A DNA stretch of 36,801 nucleotides from Bacteroidaceae bacterium (lineage in GTDB: Bacteria > Bacteroidota > Bacteroidia > Bacteroidales > Bacteroidaceae), in contig BLLV01000226.1 of assembly GCA_011959205.1 (NCBI GenBank), positions 1 to 36,801 of the forward strand, in the 5' to 3' direction. Position 1 is the first letter of the stretch, and each line of letters opens with the position of its first letter. The notes under the pieces are model-generated. The model had not been told where the DNA came from. It saw only the letters and a program-made list of their open reading frames with translations, and did not search any database. The position numbers and the translations under genes are program-made. Below are positions 1 to 7,789 of this stretch, one piece after another.

Positions 1-44
1 GCAACCTTCAAAATTTGATGCCCATGAAAGTAAAAATAAATAAT

Positions 45-68
45 GGGGATTATCAACATTGATGCCCC
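45..68 (-). terminator. Hairpin at the end of the SPFH operon
   Basis: Read on the minus strand, GGGG and CCCC arms enclose an inner ATCAA/TTGAT stem (with small bulges), and the hairpin is followed by a T-rich run. It overlaps the stop codon of the DUF1648 gene. It fits an intrinsic terminator for the three-gene minus-strand operon, but the stem is imperfect. Confidence 0.45.
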
Positions 69-562
69 TTTTTATAAACCAAAACAGTATAAACAATCAA
101 AACAACCATCATACCTGCCATAACGATCAAAAAGAAAGAAAAAAAGACAGACTGCATCCCCCATTGAGGAGCAGCCGTCATCAACATTAAAGCGATAAAC
201 AACAAGCCACACAGTACAGAAAGAACACGCATCATACGCCCTATGATTGTAACCTGCTGTGACAAACAAGCCGGATTCAACAAAAAAGGAAGATTGACCA
301 TCTTATAATTGTAAGCCGCAGCACTGCATATTGCCATAACCACCACGCCTAATGCCGACAGCATGAATATCATGCCCTTGCCTCCCCATCCATCCGGCTC
401 ACCCACACTATTAAAATGAACCGGAATACGTTCCGGCAAATAATGATAGAGAGCAACTGCCAGTACGACAAGAAAAACGGCCAATGCCAACGCAGCCATC
501 TCCAATATACGATCCGCTACCGTAACCGAACCTATATTGTTTTTCATTCTAAAATGTATCAT
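53..562 (-). CDS. DUF1648 membrane protein
   Basis: About 169 residues, with four hydrophobic segments (near residues 17-41, 63-86, 108-130 and 137-160). The first loop carries the motif PERIPVHFNSVGEPDGWG, which is characteristic of DUF1648, the N-terminal domain also found in SdpI-type immunity proteins. I chose the start at 562 because its ATG overlaps the TGA of the preceding gene (ATGA), which implies translational coupling; a longer reading frame to 640 would run through that gene. It is the last gene of a three-gene operon with a ribbon-helix-helix protein and an SPFH protein. Only the DUF1648 part of SdpI is present, so an immunity role is not shown. The exact function is unknown. Confidence 0.75.
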   Translation of the reverse strand: MIHFRMKNNIGSVTVADRILEMAALALAVFLVVLAVALYHYLPERIPVHFNSVGEPDGWGGKGMIFMLSALGVVVMAICSAAAYNYKMVNLPFLLNPACLSQQVTIIGRMMRVLSVLCGLLFIALMLMTAAPQWGMQSVFFSFFLIVMAGMMVVLIVYTVLVYKKGHQC

Positions 563-762
563 TCTGTCTCTTCCTTTTTGATTATTGTCTTCTTTTTCTT
601 CATTCTGCCACTCTTGCGCAAAGCTTCGGCTATAATCCATTGAAGCTGTCCATTCGTGGAACGGAATTCATCCTCCGCCCATTTCTCGATAGCTTCCATG
701 GTTTCCGCGTCCACTCTGAGCACAAAGCTTTTGATCGTCTCTTTCTTTACCATTTCTGACAT
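559..762 (-). CDS. Arc-type ribbon-helix-helix protein
   Basis: A 67-residue basic protein. Residues 8-20 (TIKSFVLRVDAET) form the beta-strand of a MetJ/Arc fold, followed by two helices (MEAIEKWAEDEF and NGQLQWIIAEALRKSG) and a lysine-rich tail. Similar Arc-like proteins bind DNA as dimers and often act as antitoxins or autoregulators. It lies between the SPFH gene (TAATG overlap at 762) and the DUF1648 gene (ATGA overlap at 559), so all three are probably translated in fixed proportion. No toxin-like partner is visible, and a purely regulatory role for the operon is the simplest reading. Confidence 0.75.
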   Translation of the reverse strand: MSEMVKKETIKSFVLRVDAETMEAIEKWAEDEFRSTNGQLQWIIAEALRKSGRMKKKKTIIKKEETE

Positions 763-1712
763 TAGTGATTCAACGTTCCGGAATTAATTACCGGCTGTGC
801 AGGCTCGTCCGCACAAAGCACTACCAACAAGTTACTGACCATAGCGGCTTTCTTTTCTTCATCCAGTTCTACAATTCCATCCTCTGCTAATTTATCCAAA
901 GCCATTTTAACCATGGAAACAGCCCCTTCCACAATTTTCTCGCGTGCGGTAATAATAGCACTTGCCTGCTGACGACGAAGCATCACCGCTGCAATCTCCG
1001 GAGCATAAGCCAAATAATTGATCCTGGCCTCTACTATTTCCATACCTGCCATAGCCAGACGCTCATTAAGCTGACGTTCCAGCTGGTCATTAATCTCCTC
1101 ACCTCCGCCACGCAAGGTCAGCTCATTCGTATCATGCTCATTGTCGTCGTAAGCATACTGTCCGGCCACCTGGCGGAGAGCCGCATCACTCTGCACACGT
1201 ACAAAATCTTCAAAAGCATTCATGCGCCCTGCCACGCTGACACTTGCCGTTCCTGCCCCTTTACTGTCCGCCATGGTCTGCGCGTCAATTTCAAACATCG
1301 CCTTATAGGTATCTTTCAATTTCCAGACCAAAACCAACCCTATCAGAATAGGATTACCAATCTTATCATTCACCTTTATCGGCTCCACATCCAGATTACG
1401 GGCGCGAAGAGACAACTTTTTCTTGTTCATGAAAGGGTTTACCCAAAAGAAGCCTGTGTTTTTAAAAGTACCTTTATATTTACCGAAAAACACCATTACG
1501 CGTGCCTCATTAGGTTCTTGAGAAAAATATCCCGGAGTCATCAACACAAACAATAATACTAGTACAAACAACCCAGGAATAGACAACCACGGCATTTGCC
1601 CCAAAAGCCAAAAGAACAAAAACGCCAATACAGGTAATATAACCAAGTTAAAAAACAAAGCCATGAATCCATTGATTACCATTCCATTGTAAGAAAATTC
1701 CTTTGTTTCCAT
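762..1712 (-). CDS. SPFH/Band 7 (prohibitin-like) membrane protein
   Basis: A 316-residue protein. Two hydrophobic segments (residues 14-36 and 43-60) anchor it in the membrane. The SPFH domain follows (from about residue 65, EPNEARVMVFFGKYKGTF) and continues through the conserved region LAMAGMEIVEARINYLAY and the alanine/glutamate-rich helix RRQQASAIITAREKIVEGAV. SPFH proteins form oligomeric rings that organise membrane microdomains and often associate with proteases. It is the first gene of the operon with the Arc-like and DUF1648 genes, and its TAA stop overlaps the next ATG by one base. The 270 bases upstream are A/T-rich and show no clear TAnnTTTG box. Stomatin/HflK-type chaperoning is possible, but the sequence does not decide it. 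Confidence 0.85.
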   Translation of the reverse strand: METKEFSYNGMVINGFMALFFNLVILPVLAFLFFWLLGQMPWLSIPGLFVLVLLFVLMTPGYFSQEPNEARVMVFFGKYKGTFKNTGFFWVNPFMNKKKLSLRARNLDVEPIKVNDKIGNPILIGLVLVWKLKDTYKAMFEIDAQTMADSKGAGTASVSVAGRMNAFEDFVRVQSDAALRQVAGQYAYDDNEHDTNELTLRGGGEEINDQLERQLNERLAMAGMEIVEARINYLAYAPEIAAVMLRRQQASAIITAREKIVEGAVSMVKMALDKLAEDGIVELDEEKKAAMVSNLLVVLCADEPAQPVINSGTLNH

Positions 1713-1956
1713 AATGATTTATTTTTGATATTATTATGATATCGCAAATCAAACAATATTTTTGGAAATAAACAAACTGATCTATATGTTATACAGCAGT
1801 AAAAAGATAGGCTGCAAGACACATTCCATAGCAAACAAAGACTTTTCTTTCAACCACAAAACATAAAAAGCTAATTTTCAGCAGCTACTAAAGTAAAACT
1901 ATAAAAAGGAGGGTTATTTAACCGTCTTTTTTATGCCCCTTTACGAAGAATTCTGC

Positions 1957-1964
1957 TATCTTTG
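1957..1964 (+). promoter_or_regulatory. -7 box (TATCTTTG) of the Pif1-like helicase gene
   Basis: A perfect match to the Bacteroides TAnnTTTG box. It predicts transcription starting near 1971, downstream of the most upstream in-frame ATG at 1933, so translation must begin at 1984 or 1993. No good -33 TTTG is visible at the usual distance. The 1713-1956 stretch shows nothing else I can interpret. Confidence 0.7.
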
Positions 1965-1983
1965 TCCATTCATTTTCAAACGT

Positions 1984-3993
1984 ATGGACAAAATGCAAGT
2001 AGATACCCATAATAAAGAGTTTCAAGATGCCTTGAATCTTATCCAATATACACGTCAGTCAGTATTCCTTACCGGAAAGGCGGGTACAGGTAAATCTACT
2101 TTCCTAAAATATGTTTGCGAAGTAACCAAAAAGAGACATATAGTACTGGCTCCCACAGGAATCGCAGCTATCAATGCCGGTGGAAGCACACTGCATAGTT
2201 TTTTTAAATTACCATTCTATCCACTTTTGCCGGATGATCCTAAATTCAGCTTGAAAGGTGGAAAGTTACATAGCTTTCTAAGATATACTTCTGCCCATCG
2301 CAAACTGATAAGAGAAGTAGAGCTAGTGATCATCGATGAAATTTCCATGGTCCGGGCAGACATTATTGACTTTATAGACAAAGTGCTGCGGGTATATTCA
2401 CAAAATATGCGTGAGCCGTTCGGAGGCAAGCAAATTTTGCTGGTGGGAGATGTTTTCCAGCTGGAACCGGTCATTAAAAATGATGAACGTGAGATTATCA
2501 ACCGCTTCTATCCCAATCCTTATTTCTTCTCGGCACGCGTCTTTCAGGAAATGGAGCTGGTATCCGTTGAACTGACCAAAGTGTACCGCCAGTCGGACAA
2601 AGTTTTTATTCATGTGTTGGATCACATCCGTACCAACACCGCCGGAGCGACCGACCTGCAACTGCTGAACACCCGCTACAACACTCAAATAGAAGAAAAT
2701 GAAAGTGATATGTATATCACACTTGCCACCCGGAGGGATACCGTGGATTTTATCAATGAAAAGAAATTATCCGAACTATCCGGAAAATCAACGATTCTGA
2801 CCGGTGAGATACACGGAGAATTTCCAGAGAGCAGCCTCCCCACCCCAATGGAACTGGAAGTAAAGCCAGGAGCACAAATCATTTTTATAAAAAACGATTA
2901 TGACCACCGTTGGGTGAACGGTACGATTGGCACCATCTCTGGTATAGACGAAGAGGGTACGTTATATGTTGTCACTGAAGACGGACAGGAATTTGACGTT
3001 AAAAAAGACAGCTGGCGCAATATTCGATATAAGTATAATGAACAAGAAAAAAAAATAGAGGAAGAAGAGTTAGGAGTATTTATACAATATCCGATCCGTC
3101 TGGCATGGGCCATCACCATACACAAAAGCCAAGGGCTGACTTTCAGCAGAGTCGTTATTGATTTTACAGGAGGAGTATTTGCCGGCGGACAAGCCTACGT
3201 GGCATTGAGCCGTTGTACCTCACTGAACGGCATCCAACTAAAAAAACAAATTACACGCGGAGACATCTTTGTCCGCCCGGAAATAATAAATTTCTCGCAA
3301 CGGTTCAATAACCGCCAGTCCATCGAAAAAGCATTGAAGCAGGCACAAGCTGATGTACAATATGTAGAAGCGGTAAAACACTTCGACAAAGGTGATTTTG
3401 AAAGATTTCTAGAACAGTTCTTTCTTGCCATCCATTCGCGTTACGATATCGAGAAACCTTTGATTAAACGGTTTATACGTAAAAAACTGGGAATCATCAA
3501 CAATTTGAAAGCCGAAAACAAACGGCTGAAGGAGCAGCTCCACGTGCAACGCAAGAACCTTGAAAAGTATGCCCGCGAATATTATTTAATGGGAAATGAA
3601 TGTGTCACCCAAGCACATGATTCGCGTGCCGCCATTGCCAATTATGACAAGGCAATTGAATTGAACCCTTCTTATACAGACGCCTGGGTACGTAAAGGTA
3701 TCACATTACACAACAACAAAGAATATTACGAAGCCGAAGTTTGCCTGAATGAAGCGGTACGCCTTAGCCCCGCTTTGTTCAAAGCTATTTATAATCGAGG
3801 AAAAAACAGACTGGCACTAGATAATATAGAAGGAGCATTGGGAGATTTTGACCGGGCTGTTTCTCTCAAGCCGGAACACCCCAAAGCCCATGAATATTTC
3901 GGAGACGCATTGATGAGAGTAGGAAAAGAAGAGGAAGCCGCCTTGCAATGGGCCATTGCAGAACAGCTGCGTGAGAAAAACTCTAAAAATTAA
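1984..3993 (+). CDS. Pif1/RecD-like SF1B helicase with C-terminal TPRs
   Basis: About 669 residues from ATG 1984 (ATG 1993 is an alternative). The helicase part shows Walker A (LTGKAGTGKST), Walker B (VIIDEISMV), motif III (GDVFQLEPV), a motif V-like AITIHKSQGLTFSRVVID and motif VI (AYVALSRCTSL). This is the Pif1 family pattern of 5'-to-3' DNA helicases that resolve G-quadruplexes and stalled forks. After a basic coiled segment (near 3500-3570) come two to three tetratricopeptide repeats (about 3590-3960, e.g. AIANYDKAIELNPSYTDAW and GDFDRAVSLKPEHPKAHEYF), presumably for protein contacts. The Sua5/YciO gene follows after 6 bp, so the two are probably cotranscribed. Confidence 0.88.
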   Translation: MDKMQVDTHNKEFQDALNLIQYTRQSVFLTGKAGTGKSTFLKYVCEVTKKRHIVLAPTGIAAINAGGSTLHSFFKLPFYPLLPDDPKFSLKGGKLHSFLRYTSAHRKLIREVELVIIDEISMVRADIIDFIDKVLRVYSQNMREPFGGKQILLVGDVFQLEPVIKNDEREIINRFYPNPYFFSARVFQEMELVSVELTKVYRQSDKVFIHVLDHIRTNTAGATDLQLLNTRYNTQIEENESDMYITLATRRDTVDFINEKKLSELSGKSTILTGEIHGEFPESSLPTPMELEVKPGAQIIFIKNDYDHRWVNGTIGTISGIDEEGTLYVVTEDGQEFDVKKDSWRNIRYKYNEQEKKIEEEELGVFIQYPIRLAWAITIHKSQGLTFSRVVIDFTGGVFAGGQAYVALSRCTSLNGIQLKKQITRGDIFVRPEIINFSQRFNNRQSIEKALKQAQADVQYVEAVKHFDKGDFERFLEQFFLAIHSRYDIEKPLIKRFIRKKLGIINNLKAENKRLKEQLHVQRKNLEKYAREYYLMGNECVTQAHDSRAAIANYDKAIELNPSYTDAWVRKGITLHNNKEYYEAEVCLNEAVRLSPALFKAIYNRGKNRLALDNIEGALGDFDRAVSLKPEHPKAHEYFGDALMRVGKEEEAALQWAIAEQLREKNSKN

Positions 3994-3999
3994 AATAAC

Positions 4000-4614
4000 A
4001 TGCTTTTAAGACTTTACAACAAAAATAATAATCCCAAAGATCTGGAAGAAATTGTCCGGATATTGGAAGAGGGAGGATTGATTATTTACCCTACCGATAC
4101 AATGTATGCCATAGGATGTCATGGTCTGAAAGAACGTGCGATAGAACGTATCTGCAAACTGAAAAACATTGATCCACGTAAAAACAACTTATCCATTATC
4201 TGTTACGACTTAAGTAACATCAGTGAATATGCCAAAGTAGATAACAACACATTCAAGCTAATGAAACGAAATCTTCCGGGACCATTTACCTTTATCCTGA
4301 ATACGGGAAGCCGCCTACCAAAAATATTCAAGAACCGTAAAGAAGTAGGCATACGCATACCCGACAACAACATCATCAGGGAAATATGCCATTGGCTAAA
4401 AGCACCGATCATGACCACCACGCTGCCTCTGAAAGATGACGAAGATATAGAATATATCACTACTCCGGAACTGATGGAAGAAAAGTTCGGGAAAGAGGTA
4501 GAACTCATTATTGACGGAGGAATCGGAGGCATAGAACCTTCTACTATTGTGAACTGCACAAACGGGGAAGCAGAAGTTGTGCGGCAGGGCAAAGGAATTT
4601 TGAACGATTTTTAA
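4000..4614 (+). CDS. Sua5/YciO/YrdC family protein (L-threonylcarbamoyladenylate synthase-like)
   Basis: A 204-residue protein covering one YrdC domain. Visible family features are the N-terminal EEGGLIIYPTDTMYAIGC, the KNIDPRKNNLSIICYDL stretch, NLPGPFTFILNT and the C-terminal GGIGGIEPSTIVNC. YrdC/Sua5 enzymes make threonylcarbamoyl-AMP from threonine, bicarbonate and ATP for the t6A37 modification of tRNAs. The length and the missing C-terminal Sua5 domain put it nearer the YciO/YrdC branch. YciO-type paralogues are less certain to be the main t6A enzyme, so I leave the symbol blank. It sits 6 bp downstream of the helicase gene and 48 bp before the MscS gene. Confidence 0.8.
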   Translation: MLLRLYNKNNNPKDLEEIVRILEEGGLIIYPTDTMYAIGCHGLKERAIERICKLKNIDPRKNNLSIICYDLSNISEYAKVDNNTFKLMKRNLPGPFTFILNTGSRLPKIFKNRKEVGIRIPDNNIIREICHWLKAPIMTTTLPLKDDEDIEYITTPELMEEKFGKEVELIIDGGIGGIEPSTIVNCTNGEAEVVRQGKGILNDF

Positions 4615-4662
4615 TCTGAATTGTTTTATATATTAGAAATGTCAAACTAAAGTAAATTTATC

Positions 4663-5496
4663 ATGTTATTAGCATCTGAAACCAGCATTCAATTAACCAA
4701 TGCATTAGAGAAACTGATCGACTCTGGCATTCAATTAGGAGAAAGAGTATTAGGAGCACTTATTATTTTCATAATCGGAAAGTTCCTTGTAAATTGGCTG
4801 AACAAACTTTTTGCACGTATTCTGGAAAAAAGAAAAGTGGACCCAAGCATCCAGTCGTTCCTAAAGAGTATGGTGAACATCTTACTGCTCATCATGCTGA
4901 TCCTTGCTGTGATAGGGAAACTAGGTATCGAACTGACAGGATTCGCCGCACTTCTTGCTTCTGCCGGTGTCGCTATCGGTATGGCACTGTCCGGTAACTT
5001 ACAAAATTTTGCCGGAGGACTGATTATCTTATTGTTCAGACCTTATAAAGTGGGGGACTTTATCGAAGCTTCTACCGGTGCTTCGGGAACTGTAAAAGAA
5101 ATACAGATATTCCATACGATTCTTATCACAGCAGACAACAAGATGATATATGTACCTAATGGATCTATGAGCAGTGGGGTCATTACCAATTATAGCAAAC
5201 TGGATACCCGCCGCATAGAATGGAATTTTGGTGTAGACTATGGAGAAGACTATAATAAAGTAGAAAAAGTATTGCGCGAAATCATTGCCAATGACAAACG
5301 AATTCTTACCAATCCGGCTCCTTTTATCGAATTAGGAGAACTTGCTGCCAGCAGCGTAAACATAAAAATTCGTGTATGGGTGAATAGTGCAGATTATTGG
5401 GATGTATTCTTCAGCATGAATCAAACCGTTTACAGCACTTTCAATAAAGAAGGAATCAATTTTCCATTCCCTCAACTTACCGTACATCAAGCTTAA
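4663..5496 (+). CDS. Small-conductance mechanosensitive channel (MscS family)
   Basis: 277 residues, close to the 286 of E. coli MscS. Three transmembrane segments lie near residues 28-48, 68-90 and 93-125. The pore-lining TM3 has the glycine/alanine-rich family signature AALLASAGVAIGMALSGNLQ followed by NFAGGLIILLFRPYKVGDFI. The beta domain (PNGSMSSGVITNYS) and the cytoplasmic alpha/beta cage domain complete the fold. Such channels open under membrane tension to release solutes on hypo-osmotic shock. It is the last gene before a strong bidirectional terminator. A second, much larger MscS-like gene lies at 21098-22891. Confidence 0.9.
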   Translation: MLLASETSIQLTNALEKLIDSGIQLGERVLGALIIFIIGKFLVNWLNKLFARILEKRKVDPSIQSFLKSMVNILLLIMLILAVIGKLGIELTGFAALLASAGVAIGMALSGNLQNFAGGLIILLFRPYKVGDFIEASTGASGTVKEIQIFHTILITADNKMIYVPNGSMSSGVITNYSKLDTRRIEWNFGVDYGEDYNKVEKVLREIIANDKRILTNPAPFIELGELAASSVNIKIRVWVNSADYWDVFFSMNQTVYSTFNKEGINFPFPQLTVHQA

Positions 5497-5514
5497 TAAG
5501 CCACAGCTTTTAGG

Positions 5515-5560
5515 ATACAAATAACACAAATCTTGATTCAATTATTTGTGTTATTTGTAT
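5515..5560. terminator. Bidirectional terminator, perfect 17-bp stem
   Basis: Arms ATACAAATAACACAAAT (5515-5531) and ATTTGTGTTATTTGTAT (5544-5560) are perfectly complementary around a 12-nt loop. The hairpin lies between the convergent MscS (+) and FprA (-) genes, so it should stop both transcripts. It is A/T-rich, as is common in this phylum. Confidence 0.75.
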
Positions 5561-5573
5561 TCCATCATAAAAA

Positions 5574-6761
5574 CTATTTTCTGTCTGCCTTCAAACGGTC
5601 AGCCATAGCCTTAGCCAGCTCTTTTGCCTGAGCATAAGTTTCAGCCTTCATGCTATGCTTCATTTCCACAGGATTTCCGACAGGTTCAAATTTCAACTTA
5701 TCATTCAACTCCGCAATCTTCTTCACAGCTGCGCCAGCCCATGTAAATGAACCGAAATATCCCAAATAACGTCCTTTTATCTCACGAGAAGCCAACTTGC
5801 TCAGCAGAGCTTCCATTTCCGGATACATCTGAGCATTATAGGTAGGGCATCCCACAATCAGTCCTTTATATTTGAATACATCCGCAATAATAAAAGAATG
5901 GCTAGTATGAGATACATTATGCATCACGATATTACGAATCCCCTGCTTGCTCAGTTCTTCCGCAACAGCTTCCGCCACCTCCTCTGTATTACCATACATC
6001 GAACCATAAGCTATTACAACCCCTTCTTCAGCCTCATAACGGCTCAAACGGTCATAAGTACGTACCACGCGAGGAATTTCCTCTGTCCATACCGGACCAT
6101 GAGTAGAACAAACAGTCGTTATTTTCAAGTTTTCCAATTTCTGTAAGGCTTTCTGTACCGGTGCACCATATTTGCCTACAATATTAGAATAATAGCGTAC
6201 CATTTCATTCCAATAAATATCTGTATTGATATTTGTATCAACCACCCCACCATTCAATGCGCCAAAGCAACCGAAAGCATCACCGGAAAACAAAATACCT
6301 TCCGTTTCATCAAAAGTAACCATCGTTTCGGGCCAGTGAACCATCGGAATCAATGAAAAGCGCAGTTTGTGATGTCCCAAAGCCAGAAAATCTCCTTCTC
6401 CCACTACATAACGCTCACCGCCTACACCATAAAATCCTTCAATCATCTCAAAAGTCTTCTTGTTACCGACAATCACAATGTCAGGATAATATTGTTTGAT
6501 CAGACTGATAGAACCGGAATGGTCGGGTTCCATGTGGTTTATAATCAAATAATTGATTGGTTTATCACCGATAACACTACGAATTTTCTTCAAATAAACC
6601 TCAAAATAGCATACATCTACAGTATCTACCAAGGCTACCACTTCATCGTCAATCAAATAAGAGTTGTAAGACACCCCGTAAGGTAACGGCCACAAGTTCT
6701 CAAACAAAACCTTGTTACGGTCATTCACTCCCACATAATGTACTTTTCCTTTGATTTCCAT
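5574..6761 (-). CDS. fprA: Flavodiiron protein (FprA, O2/NO reductase)
   Basis: 395 residues, the standard length. The N-terminal beta-lactamase-like domain holds the diiron ligands: H76, E78, D80 and H81 in INHMEPDHSGS, H142 in VHWPETM, D161 in FSGDAFG and H221 in STHGPVW. The C-terminal flavodoxin domain starts near residue 248 with the FMN loop GSMYGNTEEVA and has the second loop VGCPTYNAQMYPEM. These cytoplasmic enzymes reduce O2 to water (or NO to N2O) with electrons from rubredoxin or a similar donor and protect anaerobes from oxygen. No rubredoxin gene is adjacent. It lies 15 bp downstream of a radical SAM gene, probably in the same transcript. Confidence 0.93.
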   Translation of the reverse strand: MEIKGKVHYVGVNDRNKVLFENLWPLPYGVSYNSYLIDDEVVALVDTVDVCYFEVYLKKIRSVIGDKPINYLIINHMEPDHSGSISLIKQYYPDIVIVGNKKTFEMIEGFYGVGGERYVVGEGDFLALGHHKLRFSLIPMVHWPETMVTFDETEGILFSGDAFGCFGALNGGVVDTNINTDIYWNEMVRYYSNIVGKYGAPVQKALQKLENLKITTVCSTHGPVWTEEIPRVVRTYDRLSRYEAEEGVVIAYGSMYGNTEEVAEAVAEELSKQGIRNIVMHNVSHTSHSFIIADVFKYKGLIVGCPTYNAQMYPEMEALLSKLASREIKGRYLGYFGSFTWAGAAVKKIAELNDKLKFEPVGNPVEMKHSMKAETYAQAKELAKAMADRLKADRK

Positions 6762-6776
6762 ATTTATCTCCTTCTT

Positions 6777-7703
6777 TTAATATTTATAGTATTTGCCTTG
6801 CCAGGCATCTTTTTCTCTCATCCGTTTTTTCACCTTCTCCGTAAATTCATAATTTTTCAGTCCCCAATCAGGAGCTATCAACAATTCTTTAGGCGATTGG
6901 GAAACAAAACGCTCCAGTACGATGTCCGGACGAAGATGTTCTATATAATCAATGACCAAATCAACATATTCATCAGCTGTATAAAGATGGAAGGCTTCAG
7001 GATCTTTCATATATTCACTCGCCATACGCGTACCTTTAATAAGCTGTAACTGATGCAATTTTAAAGTAGTCAGAGGTAATTGTGAAAGCACTCCGGCTTG
7101 TTCGATTAACATTTCCCTTTCTTCTCCGGGCAAACCAAGAATTATGTGCCCTCCTACCTGAATCCCTCTCTCTGCTGTCTTCCGGACAGCCTCTGCGGAA
7201 ACGGCAAAAGTATGTCCTCGGTTTATCCGGCGCAACGTCTCATCATCCGTGCTTTCAATACCATACTCCACTAATACAAAAGTGTGTTTAGCAAGTTCTT
7301 CCAAATAATCCAGTAATGAAAACGGCATACAGTCCGGACGGGTTCCTATTACCAGTCCCACTACATCCTCTACCATCAGCGCCTCTTCGTATTTTCTTTT
7401 CAGCTCTTCCAGTTCCCCATACGTATTAGTATAAGCCTGAAAATAGGCTAAATACTTCATTTCCGGATATTTTCGTGTGAAGAATCGCTTCCCTTCTTCC
7501 AACTGCTGAGTAACAGACTTTCCCGTATGGCAATAGGCCGGATTAAATGTTTGATTATTACAATAACTGCAACCTCCATATCCTACCGAGCCGTCACGAT
7601 TAGGACAAGTAAATCCTGCATTAATAGAAATCTTCTGCACTTTGCAAGAAAAGTGCATGGCTAAAAAGCCGGACAAGTCGTTATAAAGCATCTCTCTGTT
7701 CAT
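6777..7703 (-). CDS. TIGR01212-type radical SAM protein (YhcC-like)
   Basis: About 308 residues from ATG 7703. The Fe-S cluster cysteines are C33, C45 and C48 (CPNRDGSVGYGGCSYC, a CX11CX2C pattern typical of the YhcC/TIGR01212 group and unlike the usual CX3CX2C). Further family features are GTRPDC, VEYGIESTDDETL and GGHIILGLPGE. I chose this start over the ATG at 7739 because a -7 box at 7721-7728 lies between them. The substrate is unknown; the family resembles Elp3/MiaB-type tRNA-modifying enzymes only distantly. fprA follows 15 bp downstream. Confidence 0.85.
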   Translation of the reverse strand: MNREMLYNDLSGFLAMHFSCKVQKISINAGFTCPNRDGSVGYGGCSYCNNQTFNPAYCHTGKSVTQQLEEGKRFFTRKYPEMKYLAYFQAYTNTYGELEELKRKYEEALMVEDVVGLVIGTRPDCMPFSLLDYLEELAKHTFVLVEYGIESTDDETLRRINRGHTFAVSAEAVRKTAERGIQVGGHIILGLPGEEREMLIEQAGVLSQLPLTTLKLHQLQLIKGTRMASEYMKDPEAFHLYTADEYVDLVIDYIEHLRPDIVLERFVSQSPKELLIAPDWGLKNYEFTEKVKKRMREKDAWQGKYYKY

Positions 7704-7720
7704 GAACTTATTTTCAACGA

Positions 7721-7728
7721 CAAATATA
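7721..7728 (-). promoter_or_regulatory. -7 box (TATATTTG) for radical SAM-fprA
   Basis: On the minus strand this matches TAnnTTTG and lies 17 bp upstream of ATG 7703, giving a leader of about 10 nt. It is divergent from the box at 7750-7757, so the two operons share a very compact intergenic promoter region. No clear -33 element is seen. Confidence 0.5.
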
Positions 7729-7749
7729 CGTATTTTCAAACAAAAGTTT

Positions 7750-7757
7750 TACCTTTG
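7750..7757 (+). promoter_or_regulatory. -7 box (TACCTTTG) for the DPP-IV gene
   Basis: An exact TAnnTTTG match 32 bp upstream of the ATG at 7790, predicting a start of transcription near 7764. The -33 position is not TTTG-like. Confidence 0.6.
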
Positions 7758-7789
7758 TCTTCAATTATCATTTAAAGAATTTATCTATT

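Noticed and set aside
1933-1983. N-terminal extension of the helicase gene
   Set aside because: The -7 box lies inside it, so this stretch is promoter and not coding.
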